64,000 bases of DNA from JAMLHH01 sp964653095. Lineage in GTDB: Bacteria; Bacteroidota; Bacteroidia; Chitinophagales; JADIYW01. Location of the stretch: NCBI GenBank assembly GCA_964653095.1, contig CAZZEH010000001.1:1-64000 (forward strand), in the 5' to 3' direction. This document shows, piece after piece, positions 1 to 8,174 of the stretch. Below the pieces are notes generated by a model. It made no database searches, was not told where the DNA came from, and was given only the letters and a program-made list of their open reading frames with translations. Position 1 is the first letter of the stretch, and each line of letters starts with the position of its first letter. A program made the position numbers and the translations under genes.

Positions 1-21
1 TACCCGTTTTCTAAGGGACGA

Positions 22-29
22 CAAAGATA
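22..29 (-). promoter_or_regulatory. Candidate -7 promoter element (TATCTTTG), leftward
   Basis: The minus strand reads TATCTTTG, matching the Bacteroidota -7 consensus TAnnTTTG. A second identical octamer lies at 122-129 on the same strand. Both would drive a gene to the left of the window. No clear TTG -33 box is found at the expected distance from either. The rest of 1-325 is AT-rich and non-coding, and I see nothing else in it. Confidence 0.4.
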
Positions 30-325
30 CACACTTTTTATTCTTTTAAAAAAAAATCTAAAGAAAAATAAAGCATACCTCAAACAACTTTTTCTGTCAA
101 TCCCCCAAAAATTCAAGAGCGCAAAGATACAAAAGATATCGACGGTTAAAAGAAAAGTATTTCAAAATCGACCCCTTTACAATTTCTTAATTCCAAAATA
201 CCTCAGCACGCCGCCCCCGCCAATGCCAATTGGTATTCGGAGAAGTAAAGGTAATGTACTGAAAAAATAGTTGGTACATTTTATCAAAAAAGCAATTATG
301 TCTAAATTGCCAATTTGAAAAAAAG

Positions 326-2461
326 TTATTGGATAATAATTTTCTTGCTTACTGTATTCCCATCTTCAAAAAGGAGATTCACCAAATACAGACCTTTGGG
401 TAATTTGGACACATTCATTTGATATAAATTATTGGTCGCAGCAGAAAAATTTCGGATTGCCTGACCAGTTGAGTTATACCAGATTATCTGCTTCGGCTTT
501 ATGGCCATATTCCCCAGGCTGAGAGTAACTACTGCACTGCCGGGATTAGGATAAAGGCTGATAGTCCTGCTGCTTAATAATCCCTTGTCAGAAGTGGCAA
601 AAGAGCCTATGAGATTCAAATCATCCAAATAGATATTGTTCTGATAGTGACTAATGTTGCGAATGATTACTTTTACTCTTTCATTGCCGATATAATCTGA
701 AAGGTTCACTTCCTCTTTGCGCCAGTCTTTAAGTTCGGGTACAAAAGCACTCATATATGGGTTTTCAGTTGTCACCAAGTCCTCTTTCGATTTATTGTAC
801 ACCACATCAAAAGACTCCATGCAATCTGTCGAGATTAGAATCTGCAGAGTATCCCACTCGGTACCGCTGTCAAAAGATGAATATTGTGCGGCGGCTAACT
901 GAAATGTCAAGACCACCTCATCGTAGTCCGAAAAATCCAAAAGCGGCAGTTCTATATCATCATACTGACCGGGCTCGACGCCCAAGCTGTTGAAGTTATA
1001 GTTGTAATTATTCATCACGTAAGAATGTTCGCCTTCGATGCTTATACCTTCATCACTTCTCTCCCACGTAAAAAATCCATCCGGATTATTGATGAGTATA
1101 TTGTTAGAAGACAAATCTTCTTCTTCAAACTTTTCCTCAACAGGAAGCACAATTCCATCTAGTTCAATTTTGAGCAAGGCATAAATATTTTCCTCGTCCT
1201 CTATATTCTCTCCGTTTACTTCCAATAGTCCGTATGATAACGAGTACACATCTTCTTCAAGCTCAAGTGGACTAAAATCCAAATTCACAAAATCATATTT
1301 GTCCAAACTTACCTCCCACTCCATTGTTTCTTCCAATTTGCCATCAATGAAAAAAGCCATTTTAACACTCGTAATTTCAGCATCACCGAGAGAGGTAAAG
1401 GCTACAGACGGCTGAAAATCGTTTCGGCACAAAATCTGTCGGGTGCCATTATTTACTGCAATGCTGTAATCTATACCTTCCAATACTCCCGGGACATAGC
1501 CGCTGGAATTTATCAGAGAAGTTCGGTATCTCGCAATCGCCGCCTCCATCCGATCCACTTGCCCTTTTGTAAACATAAGCAGCGACTTGTCATTGCAGTA
1601 ATCCATGTAATTCATGAACATGATGCCCGGATAAGTATCTGAGCAATTATCTAACTTGGGAAATCTCGGATTACCCGAACTCGAGGTAAATTGAGGGGGA
1701 GTATCTTCCACCAAATCGTCATTTATACAATTATCGCGATCGCCCCAGATATGTCTCAAATTGAAATAATGCCCTAACTCATGTGTGGCTGTTCTTCCGA
1801 GATTATAAGAAGTTCCTGTGGTATATCCGAGATATCTGTATCCGATTACAAACCCATCTGAACTCGTACCTGCCTCACTTGCAAATGAGGAATACCCTAA
1901 ATAATCTGACTCCAAATTACACACATAAATGTTTAAGTATTTGTCTGTATCCCATGGCGCCACCCCGCCTCTTGACGGCTTTTTCACATCATCTAACGCC
2001 AGTTTAAACGGAGTATCTTTATCCGTGTAAGTACGAATTATTCCTGTGGTATGATTGCCTCTCGGATCTCTGTTGGCCAGTACAAACTTCACATTAAGCC
2101 GTCCAATGAGAGGCTGAAAGGGTTCAGGAACATTTATAATATCTTCGTTTAAAGCATTGAAATCTCTATTCAGTACCTGCAATTGCTCTATAATTCTTTG
2201 TTCAGGAATATTTTCAACCTCCTTATGATATACCACCTGAAAAACCACGGGTATTATCATGACTTCAGAATCTCCTGTTTTTGACATGGTTTTATTCTGA
2301 ATAAAATCCTTTGTAAACTTTTCAAGCTCCTCACTCTTAGTAATCAAAGACGAATCTTCTTTGATTAAGAGATTCCATCTGTCAGTAGAGCCACAAGTCC
2401 TCTGAGCATGAGCCACGAAACAAAAAAGGAAAGATATAATTAGTAAAAATACCCTCATCAT
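326..2461 (-). CDS. Secreted M43 (pappalysin-like) zinc metallopeptidase with T9SS sorting domain
   Basis: This is a secreted endopeptidase of family M43. An N-terminal signal peptide ends near AHAQ. The zinc motif HELGHYFNLRH is followed by a Met-turn NYMDY about 50 residues later, so the catalytic set is complete. The last ~80 residues, starting at SLYPNP and ending in KKIIIQ, are a type A C-terminal sorting domain, so the protein should cross the outer membrane by type IX secretion. Between these lies a ~300-residue region with beta-rich, jelly-roll-like character. The frame extends upstream to a TTG at 2479, but a TAnnTTTG promoter element overlaps that codon, so ATG at 2461 or 2458 is the likely start. 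The gene is monocistronic. Substrate is unknown. Confidence 0.9.
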   Translation of the reverse strand: MMRVFLLIISFLFCFVAHAQRTCGSTDRWNLLIKEDSSLITKSEELEKFTKDFIQNKTMSKTGDSEVMIIPVVFQVVYHKEVENIPEQRIIEQLQVLNRDFNALNEDIINVPEPFQPLIGRLNVKFVLANRDPRGNHTTGIIRTYTDKDTPFKLALDDVKKPSRGGVAPWDTDKYLNIYVCNLESDYLGYSSFASEAGTSSDGFVIGYRYLGYTTGTSYNLGRTATHELGHYFNLRHIWGDRDNCINDDLVEDTPPQFTSSSGNPRFPKLDNCSDTYPGIMFMNYMDYCNDKSLLMFTKGQVDRMEAAIARYRTSLINSSGYVPGVLEGIDYSIAVNNGTRQILCRNDFQPSVAFTSLGDAEITSVKMAFFIDGKLEETMEWEVSLDKYDFVNLDFSPLELEEDVYSLSYGLLEVNGENIEDEENIYALLKIELDGIVLPVEEKFEEEDLSSNNILINNPDGFFTWERSDEGISIEGEHSYVMNNYNYNFNSLGVEPGQYDDIELPLLDFSDYDEVVLTFQLAAAQYSSFDSGTEWDTLQILISTDCMESFDVVYNKSKEDLVTTENPYMSAFVPELKDWRKEEVNLSDYIGNERVKVIIRNISHYQNNIYLDDLNLIGSFATSDKGLLSSRTISLYPNPGSAVVTLSLGNMAIKPKQIIWYNSTGQAIRNFSAATNNLYQMNVSKLPKGLYLVNLLFEDGNTVSKKIIIQ

Positions 2462-2476
2462 GATATATTTATCTGA

Positions 2477-2484
2477 CAAAATTA
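2477..2484 (-). promoter_or_regulatory. Candidate promoter of the M43 peptidase gene
   Basis: The minus strand carries TAATTTTG (TAnnTTTG type), with TTG at 2503-2505 as a possible -33 element (18-bp spacer). It overlaps the TTG codon of the longest frame, which argues for initiation at the ATG pair 2461/2458. Confidence 0.45.
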
Positions 2485-2530
2485 ATTTAAATTATCATAA
2501 TACAACTAAACATTTACTGTATATGAACAA

Positions 2531-2558
2531 CAAAGGCTGCTCACAAAAGCAGCCTTTG
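2531..2558 (-). terminator. Hairpin terminator downstream of the 2582-3724 gene
   Basis: There is a perfect 10-bp stem, CAAAGGCTGC paired with GCAGCCTTTG, around an 8-nt loop. It lies 23 bp beyond the stop of the gene at 2582. On the minus strand it is followed only by a weak T-rich stretch, so termination is likely but may not be strong. Confidence 0.6.
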
Positions 2559-2581
2559 TAAGTTATTTTAGAACTAAGAAT

Positions 2582-3724
2582 TTATTTCTTAGCAGCTTTC
2601 TTTTCTTTCTTCTTAGCTTTTCTCTCTAAAAACTTGTCAAAATCTATAGACAGCCCTACGTTGAAATACAAAGAAGAGGCATTATATTTTATACCGACTT
2701 CTTCCATTGGCTTATCCATATCCGGGTTTCCGCCATATCTTGCAGTATTAGATTTCTCTGTAATCTCTTTTTTATACACGATTTTACTGAGGAATTCCGG
2801 TGCTTCGTTCACATTGTTAATTTTAGTTCTTAGCGGTCCGAGTTCTTCTATTTCTATTCCAAGTATTTTTGTACTCATCTGAAGCTCCTTAAACTTGGTT
2901 TCTTTAAGCGATATGGTATAAGCGGCTACTCTCGCCTGTGCAAAAAGCATGACTCTGTCTGTCAGCATATAGTTCAGTGATACCGAAGTACTGACACCGA
3001 CTGTAGGTTTATACGAAGTCACTGTTTTAGCATTAAAGTTTATATCTACAAGACCTTTGCCCGGCAAATCTAACCCTGTAAGTGTTTGAATCATCCTTCC
3101 AGATTTATCTCTGATTTTGGCATAAGAAACTGTGCTTCCATAAAATGGCAAGAAAAGTCCAACCTTAGAAGTCACTCCAAAACTTCCTTTTTTAAGTTTC
3201 ATCACTATATGGGGTGCAAAGTACAATGCCGTAGTAGAAGTCCTTTGAGATGCAAAGTAATGCGTTTTAGGATCCACCACATCCATTCTCGCATCCAATT
3301 GTTCAGGATGCTTGGCTATGGATACCGTAGCATCTATACCAATATGCTCGCTAAACATCTGCCCTAAGGTTGCATTAGCCACCCAACCGCCACCGTTTGT
3401 TCCAAATAAAGGTTTTATACTGATTTCTCTCTGACCCCTCTGATACCAATCTTTATCGCCTATCTCCATGAGTGGAGATCTCTTGTTGACAGGTAAAAAA
3501 GGAATTCCGTATCCCGCAGATACTTCGAAATACCTTTTTCGCCCTTTAGGAACAGATTTTAAATATTCTTCTGAAACAGACAAAACCTCTGATTCTTCAG
3601 AAGCGACTTCGCTTGTTAAATCAATAGCGATAGGAGTTGCCAGATTATCTTCAGCTTCATTTTGTGCATAAACTGAAAAAATAAAGCACATTGACAAACT
3701 CAGAGTTAAAGTTTTTAATGACAT
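2582..3724 (-). CDS. Putative outer-membrane beta-barrel protein, function unknown
   Basis: A 380-residue exported protein. A signal peptide (residues 1-20, ending VYAQ) precedes a region rich in alternating hydrophobic/polar strands, with phrases such as VSAGYGIP, LYFAPHIVMKL, TSVSLNYML and LYFNVGLSIDF. This pattern is usual for outer-membrane beta-barrels. The C-terminus is a lysine-rich tail, which is unusual, because most barrels end in an aromatic-tipped strand. I do not recognise a named family; an OmpA-like or porin-family fold without the peptidoglycan domain is the best description. It sits alone between two hairpin terminators, and nothing in the neighbourhood hints at a cargo or partner. 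Confidence 0.6.
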   Translation of the reverse strand: MSLKTLTLSLSMCFIFSVYAQNEAEDNLATPIAIDLTSEVASEESEVLSVSEEYLKSVPKGRKRYFEVSAGYGIPFLPVNKRSPLMEIGDKDWYQRGQREISIKPLFGTNGGGWVANATLGQMFSEHIGIDATVSIAKHPEQLDARMDVVDPKTHYFASQRTSTTALYFAPHIVMKLKKGSFGVTSKVGLFLPFYGSTVSYAKIRDKSGRMIQTLTGLDLPGKGLVDINFNAKTVTSYKPTVGVSTSVSLNYMLTDRVMLFAQARVAAYTISLKETKFKELQMSTKILGIEIEELGPLRTKINNVNEAPEFLSKIVYKKEITEKSNTARYGGNPDMDKPMEEVGIKYNASSLYFNVGLSIDFDKFLERKAKKKEKKAAKK

Positions 3725-3921
3725 AATTGAGTAAACTTTTTGTTTTGGCTAATTTAATATACAATTACGAATAAATTAAACATTATTACAAATCAATTTA
3801 ATTTTATCAAAATATTTGCATAACACTGCTTTTCACGCTCTAACTGCTATAACTTTCGGGTGTTAAATCTCATAAAAAGACAAACCATCTAACCAGGCTG
3901 TCTTTATTTCATTAAAAAACC

Positions 3922-3948
3922 AAGGCTGTTCCTGTGCGGAACAGCCTT
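3922..3948 (-). terminator. Rho-independent terminator of the FabG-like gene
   Basis: An 11-bp perfect stem, AAGGCTGTTCC paired with GGAACAGCCTT, encloses a 5-nt loop. On the minus strand it is followed by a run of six T. It lies 27 bp past the stop codon at 3975. Confidence 0.85.
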
Positions 3949-3974
3949 AGTCTAAAATTATTTTGAGCAGAGTA

Positions 3975-5324
3975 TTAAGCTCCCAAGAAGCTTCCTCCGC
4001 ATACCCGTAATACCTGTCCGCTCACATATCGTCCGCCCGGCCCTACGAGGAATGTAATTGCCTGTGCAATATCAGTAGGGAATCCTCCCTGTTTTAATGC
4101 GCTTAATCTTCTTCCTCCTTCCTTGATAAAAAACGGTAAGTTTTCAGTCATAGGAGTTTCTATATAGCCCGGTGCAATTGCATTGGCTGTTATTCCTCTT
4201 TTAGCATTCTGCCCGGCTATCTGCTGCAGATAGATTATCAAACCTGCTTTTGTGGTAGAATAGTTGGTTTGCCCTACATTACCCGCAATACCGGCAATAG
4301 AAGACAGTCCGATAATAGAAGCTCCATCAGCTAAACCGTCTTCCAACAAGGCATTGGTATAGCGGATTACTGACTTCAAATTTACGTTCATCACCAAGTT
4401 CCACATTTGCGGAGTCATATTGGCTAAAGTTTTATCGCGGATGATACCGGCATTATTGACTAGGATATCCAACTGAGCATTATTTTCTCTCAGTATTCTT
4501 CTTGTCTCTTCTTCCGCATCTGCTGAGGTAATATCAATCGGAAGCGCAATACCTCCAATTTCGTTGGCAACTTCATTGAGAGAATCAGCTGCCTGCACTA
4601 CATCTAATACAATGACTTTTGCACCTTCCTGAGCGATAGCCCTGGCAGTATCTGCACCTATACCTCTTGCAGCACCGGTTACTAACGCCCACTTTCCTTC
4701 AAGATTTTTGGATTTGCTGTATGAAACTGTCTTAATTCCGGAGTCTGCCACCAAAGTTTGTGCAGTCACAAACGGACCCCGGTCAGAAATAAAGAAATGA
4801 ATCAAAGACCATAGATCATCTATTTTCCCGGATTTTTTCAGTTCAGCTACACTCGGCAGTCTCAGTCCATTTACTGATATTCCTTTCCCGCCTATTTCTT
4901 TTGCAAGCGATTTTACAAATCCAACCAAAGATTTGGCTGCCACCTCGGCTTCATCACTTGCTTTTTTAGAAGCAGTAGAAAGTACTAAAACCTTTCCGCT
5001 CTTCTTGACTTTTCTAATATTTGAACTTGCAAAAGAATAAATATTTTCAAGATCATCCAACGTCTCTGCACCTGTAGCATCCAAAATCAATACATTCATA
5101 GATTTCGCATAGTACTCAAGTCTGGTTTTGGAAACAAGCACTTCATTTAATGCTTTGTACCACTCCCCTTTTTCATCCACAGTTCCGATGACAGTTACTT
5201 TATCTTTTAGCTCGTCATAATTTATAGCTTCCGTATTTCTGTTTAGAACTTCCGGACTTGGAATGGGAATTTTTAAAGTCGCCAACACCTGCCTGAGGTA
5301 TGGGTTTTGTAAATAATCGCTCAT
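3975..5324 (-). CDS. Two-domain (high-molecular-weight) 3-oxoacyl-ACP reductase, FabG4-like SDR
   Basis: This is an NAD(P)-dependent short-chain reductase probably acting on 3-oxoacyl thioesters. The C-terminal half (from about residue 205) is a complete classical SDR: TGAARGIG at 216-223, NNAG at 290-293, the catalytic Ser near 341, and Tyr355/Lys359 in YSTTK. The N-terminal ~200 residues form a second, degenerate Rossmann-like domain without a cofactor motif. At 449 residues it matches the long FabG4 type of actinobacteria and some other bacteria rather than the ~245-residue housekeeping FabG. The gene is transcribed away from a MarR regulator and ends at a strong terminator. A fatty-acid or beta-oxidation-type role is inferred from the family. 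Confidence 0.82.
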   Translation of the reverse strand: MSDYLQNPYLRQVLATLKIPIPSPEVLNRNTEAINYDELKDKVTVIGTVDEKGEWYKALNEVLVSKTRLEYYAKSMNVLILDATGAETLDDLENIYSFASSNIRKVKKSGKVLVLSTASKKASDEAEVAAKSLVGFVKSLAKEIGGKGISVNGLRLPSVAELKKSGKIDDLWSLIHFFISDRGPFVTAQTLVADSGIKTVSYSKSKNLEGKWALVTGAARGIGADTARAIAQEGAKVIVLDVVQAADSLNEVANEIGGIALPIDITSADAEEETRRILRENNAQLDILVNNAGIIRDKTLANMTPQMWNLVMNVNLKSVIRYTNALLEDGLADGASIIGLSSIAGIAGNVGQTNYSTTKAGLIIYLQQIAGQNAKRGITANAIAPGYIETPMTENLPFFIKEGGRRLSALKQGGFPTDIAQAITFLVGPGGRYVSGQVLRVCGGSFLGA

Positions 5325-5348
5325 ATCTATATATTTTAATAGTTCTTA

Positions 5349-5356
5349 CAAAGATA
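5349..5356 (-). promoter_or_regulatory. Candidate -7 element of the FabG4-like gene
   Basis: The minus strand reads TATCTTTG 25 bp upstream of the ATG at 5324. It lies in the 180-bp intergenic region shared with the divergent MarR gene, so a MarR operator here could control both genes. No good -33 TTG is visible. Confidence 0.45.
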
Positions 5357-5504
5357 AGGTTCTTATAAATCATATCTTTATATCACTTATTAATTCATTA
5401 TAAAGAAATTACTTTTTAATACGTTAGAATAGAATATATCAAATATAGGTCAGATAAAATGTCATGCAGTGTGAAATAATTTAAAAATGTAGTTTATTTG
5501 CAAC

Positions 5505-6020
5505 ATGGAATTGTTTGAACGTTTAGCACAGAAAGTATTACTGTACCACTTAAGAGCCAATTGGCTGTCTGTATCAAAATTATTTAATGAGCTTGCAAAG
5601 GAATATGACAGCACTATGGCAATGGCCTTCGTCCTGTTAGCTATTGACGAAACAGGCACCCCTGTGACCAAAATAGCTCCAAGAATAGGTATGGAACCTA
5701 ACAGCCTTTCCAGACTGCTCAATTCTCTGCAGAGCAAGGGAGCCATCTTTAGGCAAAATGATAAATCCGACCAGAGAAAGGTTTTGGTATTTTTGACAGA
5801 TTATGGCAATGTATTAAGAAATATAGCCATACAAACTGTTATTGAAGTAGAGAAAAAAATCACCGTTAATCTGTCTACAGAAGAAAGACAGCTAATTCTT
5901 AAAATTATGGGTAATGTCGGAGAAGCTATTCAATCCATGCGTGCCGATACCGAAAAACTGAAAGAGGAACGCAAACAAATTAAGACTGAGGTCAAGGATA
6001 TTATTTCGCAGTTATCCTGA
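5505..6020 (+). CDS. MarR-family transcriptional regulator
   Basis: A 171-residue winged-helix regulator. The central part contains the recognition-helix pattern of MarR proteins (TPVTKIAPRIGMEPNSLSRL, about residues 49-68). The wing follows, with basic DKSDQRKVLVFLTD. A C-terminal helical region rich in Glu/Lys is consistent with a dimerisation helix. It is divergent from the FabG4-like reductase, the usual arrangement for a local regulator and its target, so control of that gene is a reasonable inference. Its last 20 bp overlap the end of the convergent GH5 gene. The ATG lies only 5 bp after a TTATTTG sequence, so a near-leaderless transcript is possible. Confidence 0.85.
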   Translation: MELFERLAQKVLLYHLRANWLSVSKLFNELAKEYDSTMAMAFVLLAIDETGTPVTKIAPRIGMEPNSLSRLLNSLQSKGAIFRQNDKSDQRKVLVFLTDYGNVLRNIAIQTVIEVEKKITVNLSTEERQLILKIMGNVGEAIQSMRADTEKLKEERKQIKTEVKDIISQLS

Positions 6021-7416
6021 CTTTTACTTCTTTTTTCTTCTCTACTTTCAGAGATAAAACCTGATTCTGCTCATTGTAGTTTTGAGTATAGGGCGAATCG
6101 GTATTAACCTCTATATTATACCCGTTTTTGAAATGCTTTTTCGGAATAAAAATCTCAGTAGGCATATCTACAGCCGGATTGTTCTGATAGGTCATTTCAA
6201 ACACTACCTCAATCGGGTCATAAGAAAAGGAAAATATTCTGCCCGCCGTAGCTTTCGGAAATGCTCTGACAAGGTGCTGCAAAATTGGAGTTTCTGTTCC
6301 ATCGCCATTTAGCGGAGACCACCCTCCCTGATCATTACTCCAGTATGCCCAATGCCATAAATTCAAATCAAATATTCCGGTAATTTCCCTTAGATACACA
6401 TCAAAATCTTTTACCGAAGGAGACAGTCCAAACTCACCGCACATCAATGGAATATTGCCGTGCTTTGCCACGTCCTTCTTCCTCTCTCTATGCCAGTCTT
6501 TTACATTTTTCTTGTCATTGCCCCCATAAGGCTGCCCTTCGTGTGTACCTAATGGATATACGTGCGGTGCATACACTATTTTGCTTTCAGGAATAGCGTC
6601 TTCTATTTTTTGAAGATGTGAAGGCATACCAAACGTAACAGGTGCAGGTGCAGGCTCGAAAAACAGATATTTATCTTTCTCCACCTCCCTCATTGCAGGA
6701 ATAATTCTTTCGTAAAATGCTGTCAGTTGCTTCCTTTCAAAATCACCTGAAATAAACGCTTTTATCAAATCACCGCCCCAAGGCTCGTTCATCAAATCGT
6801 AACCAATAACTTTTGGATTGTTCTTAAACCTTTCCGCTACAAATTTCCACATCTCTATATAATGGTCCTGCAAATCTTTATGCTTGGTATATTCCCAAAA
6901 ATTCGTCCAGGAATTAATCACTGCCGGTGAAATATTTTTCAGCCACCAAGGACCGTCCATGTCCACATCCCAGGAAGCTCCGCCCGAACGTATCGCCCAT
7001 GCCGGGGCACCGTCTCCACCAAATTCAATCGAATACAAATCCTGATGCATATCTAACATCACATACATCCCTCTGCTGGTGTACCATTCGACTCTTTTTT
7101 GTACTTCATCGAGATAAGCCGAATTCAGTTGTCCCTTCTCCGGCTCTATAAAATCCCAAAATATCAGATATCTTACGAAGTTAAATCCAAACTCCGTAGC
7201 TTCTCTTTCTACATGAGACTCATTTATCCAGGGCATTCTGTCCGGTGCACCCTTAGCATTTGAAGAAGTATTTAATCCGTGAAGAATCAATTGCCTCCCA
7301 TATTCATCCGAAATAAATTTATCCAAATGAATAGTGGCATCTTCTTTCTTATCTTTCTTGCAAGATACTGCCGACAGCAGCAACACTGTCAGGAACAAAC
7401 TAAGGGTACGTTTCAT
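6001..7416 (-). CDS. GH5 endoglycoceramidase-like lipoprotein
   Basis: A 471-residue surface or periplasmic glycoside hydrolase. The lipobox LSAVSC puts the lipidated Cys at residue 19. The TIM barrel has family 5 signatures: the acid/base Glu211 in MNEP and the nucleophile Glu328 in CGEFG. The segment LDMHQDLYS and the following GDGAPAW are typical of the endoglycoceramidase branch, which releases whole glycans from ceramide. A beta-sandwich of ~90 residues closes the protein, as in that family. The substrate is therefore inferred as glycosphingolipid or another beta-glycoside, and only GH5 membership is certain. The gene stands alone, converging on the MarR gene with a 20-bp overlap of coding ends. 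Confidence 0.85.
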   Translation of the reverse strand: MKRTLSLFLTVLLLSAVSCKKDKKEDATIHLDKFISDEYGRQLILHGLNTSSNAKGAPDRMPWINESHVEREATEFGFNFVRYLIFWDFIEPEKGQLNSAYLDEVQKRVEWYTSRGMYVMLDMHQDLYSIEFGGDGAPAWAIRSGGASWDVDMDGPWWLKNISPAVINSWTNFWEYTKHKDLQDHYIEMWKFVAERFKNNPKVIGYDLMNEPWGGDLIKAFISGDFERKQLTAFYERIIPAMREVEKDKYLFFEPAPAPVTFGMPSHLQKIEDAIPESKIVYAPHVYPLGTHEGQPYGGNDKKNVKDWHRERKKDVAKHGNIPLMCGEFGLSPSVKDFDVYLREITGIFDLNLWHWAYWSNDQGGWSPLNGDGTETPILQHLVRAFPKATAGRIFSFSYDPIEVVFEMTYQNNPAVDMPTEIFIPKKHFKNGYNIEVNTDSPYTQNYNEQNQVLSLKVEKKKEVKVRITAK

Positions 7417-7517
7417 CTCTAAATATTAATTTGAGTGCCTGAAAATAGCTATATGAATTATCTAAAAAAAATTAAACCAGACAGGGGGAAGTGATTTTGA
7501 TAAAACTCAAAGGGAAT

Positions 7518-8138
7518 TTATAAATCTTTCAGAATATCAGACACTTCTTCTTCCGGAAGAATATGCCTAATCTGTATTCCAAGCTCCGCTGCCCCGGCAA
7601 GATTCTCCAAATTATCATCAATAAATAAGGTGCTTTTCGGGTCTAAGCTGTTGTCTCTTAAGACGTAACGATATATTTCAGAATCCGGCTTTATCATGTT
7701 CATTTCATATGAATAATAACAGGTTTCAAAAATTTCATCTAAGATATTGTGTCCGTATTTTTCATACAGATTTTCACAAATATGCCGGATATGTATTTCA
7801 TTGGTATTGCTCAAAAGAAACAATCTGTATCGTTTCTTTAAGTCTTTTAAAAACTCAATTCTCGAATCGGGAATTTCTTTCAGAAGCAAGTTCCACCTTC
7901 GTGTAATGTCATTGGATGAAAATCCTTTTTTTACAGACTTTTGTAATGTCTCTAAAAAGATTTGAGTATCTATTTCTCCTTTTTCATATTTCAGAAAAAT
8001 GCCATTCTCATATAATTTCTCAAGCTCTTTTTTACTCTTAAAAATCTCACCGAAATCGACCTCTCTCCATTGGGTGAAGTCCTTTAAAGGAATTATCACA
8101 TTTCCGAAGTCAAAAATTATGGTTTGAATTTCTTTCAT
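7518..8138 (-). CDS. HAD-superfamily hydrolase (YihX/epoxide-hydrolase-N-like)
   Basis: A 206-residue cytosolic phosphatase-like enzyme. Motif I is IIFDFGNV with nucleophile Asp10, where the usual second Asp is replaced by Gly as in the YihX and haloacid subgroup. Motif II is LLSNTN (Ser110), motif III Lys150 and motif IV FIDDNLEN (Asp174/Asp175). The helical cap is inserted between motifs I and II. It is probably a phosphatase for small sugar phosphates or nucleotides, but the family is too broad for a substrate. It lies 36 bp downstream of the amidohydrolase gene on the same strand and may share its transcript. Confidence 0.85.
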   Translation of the reverse strand: MKEIQTIIFDFGNVIIPLKDFTQWREVDFGEIFKSKKELEKLYENGIFLKYEKGEIDTQIFLETLQKSVKKGFSSNDITRRWNLLLKEIPDSRIEFLKDLKKRYRLFLLSNTNEIHIRHICENLYEKYGHNILDEIFETCYYSYEMNMIKPDSEIYRYVLRDNSLDPKSTLFIDDNLENLAGAAELGIQIRHILPEEEVSDILKDL

Positions 8139-8174
8139 TTAAAGTATCCTGCCTTTTGTGTATGTTTCAAAGAA

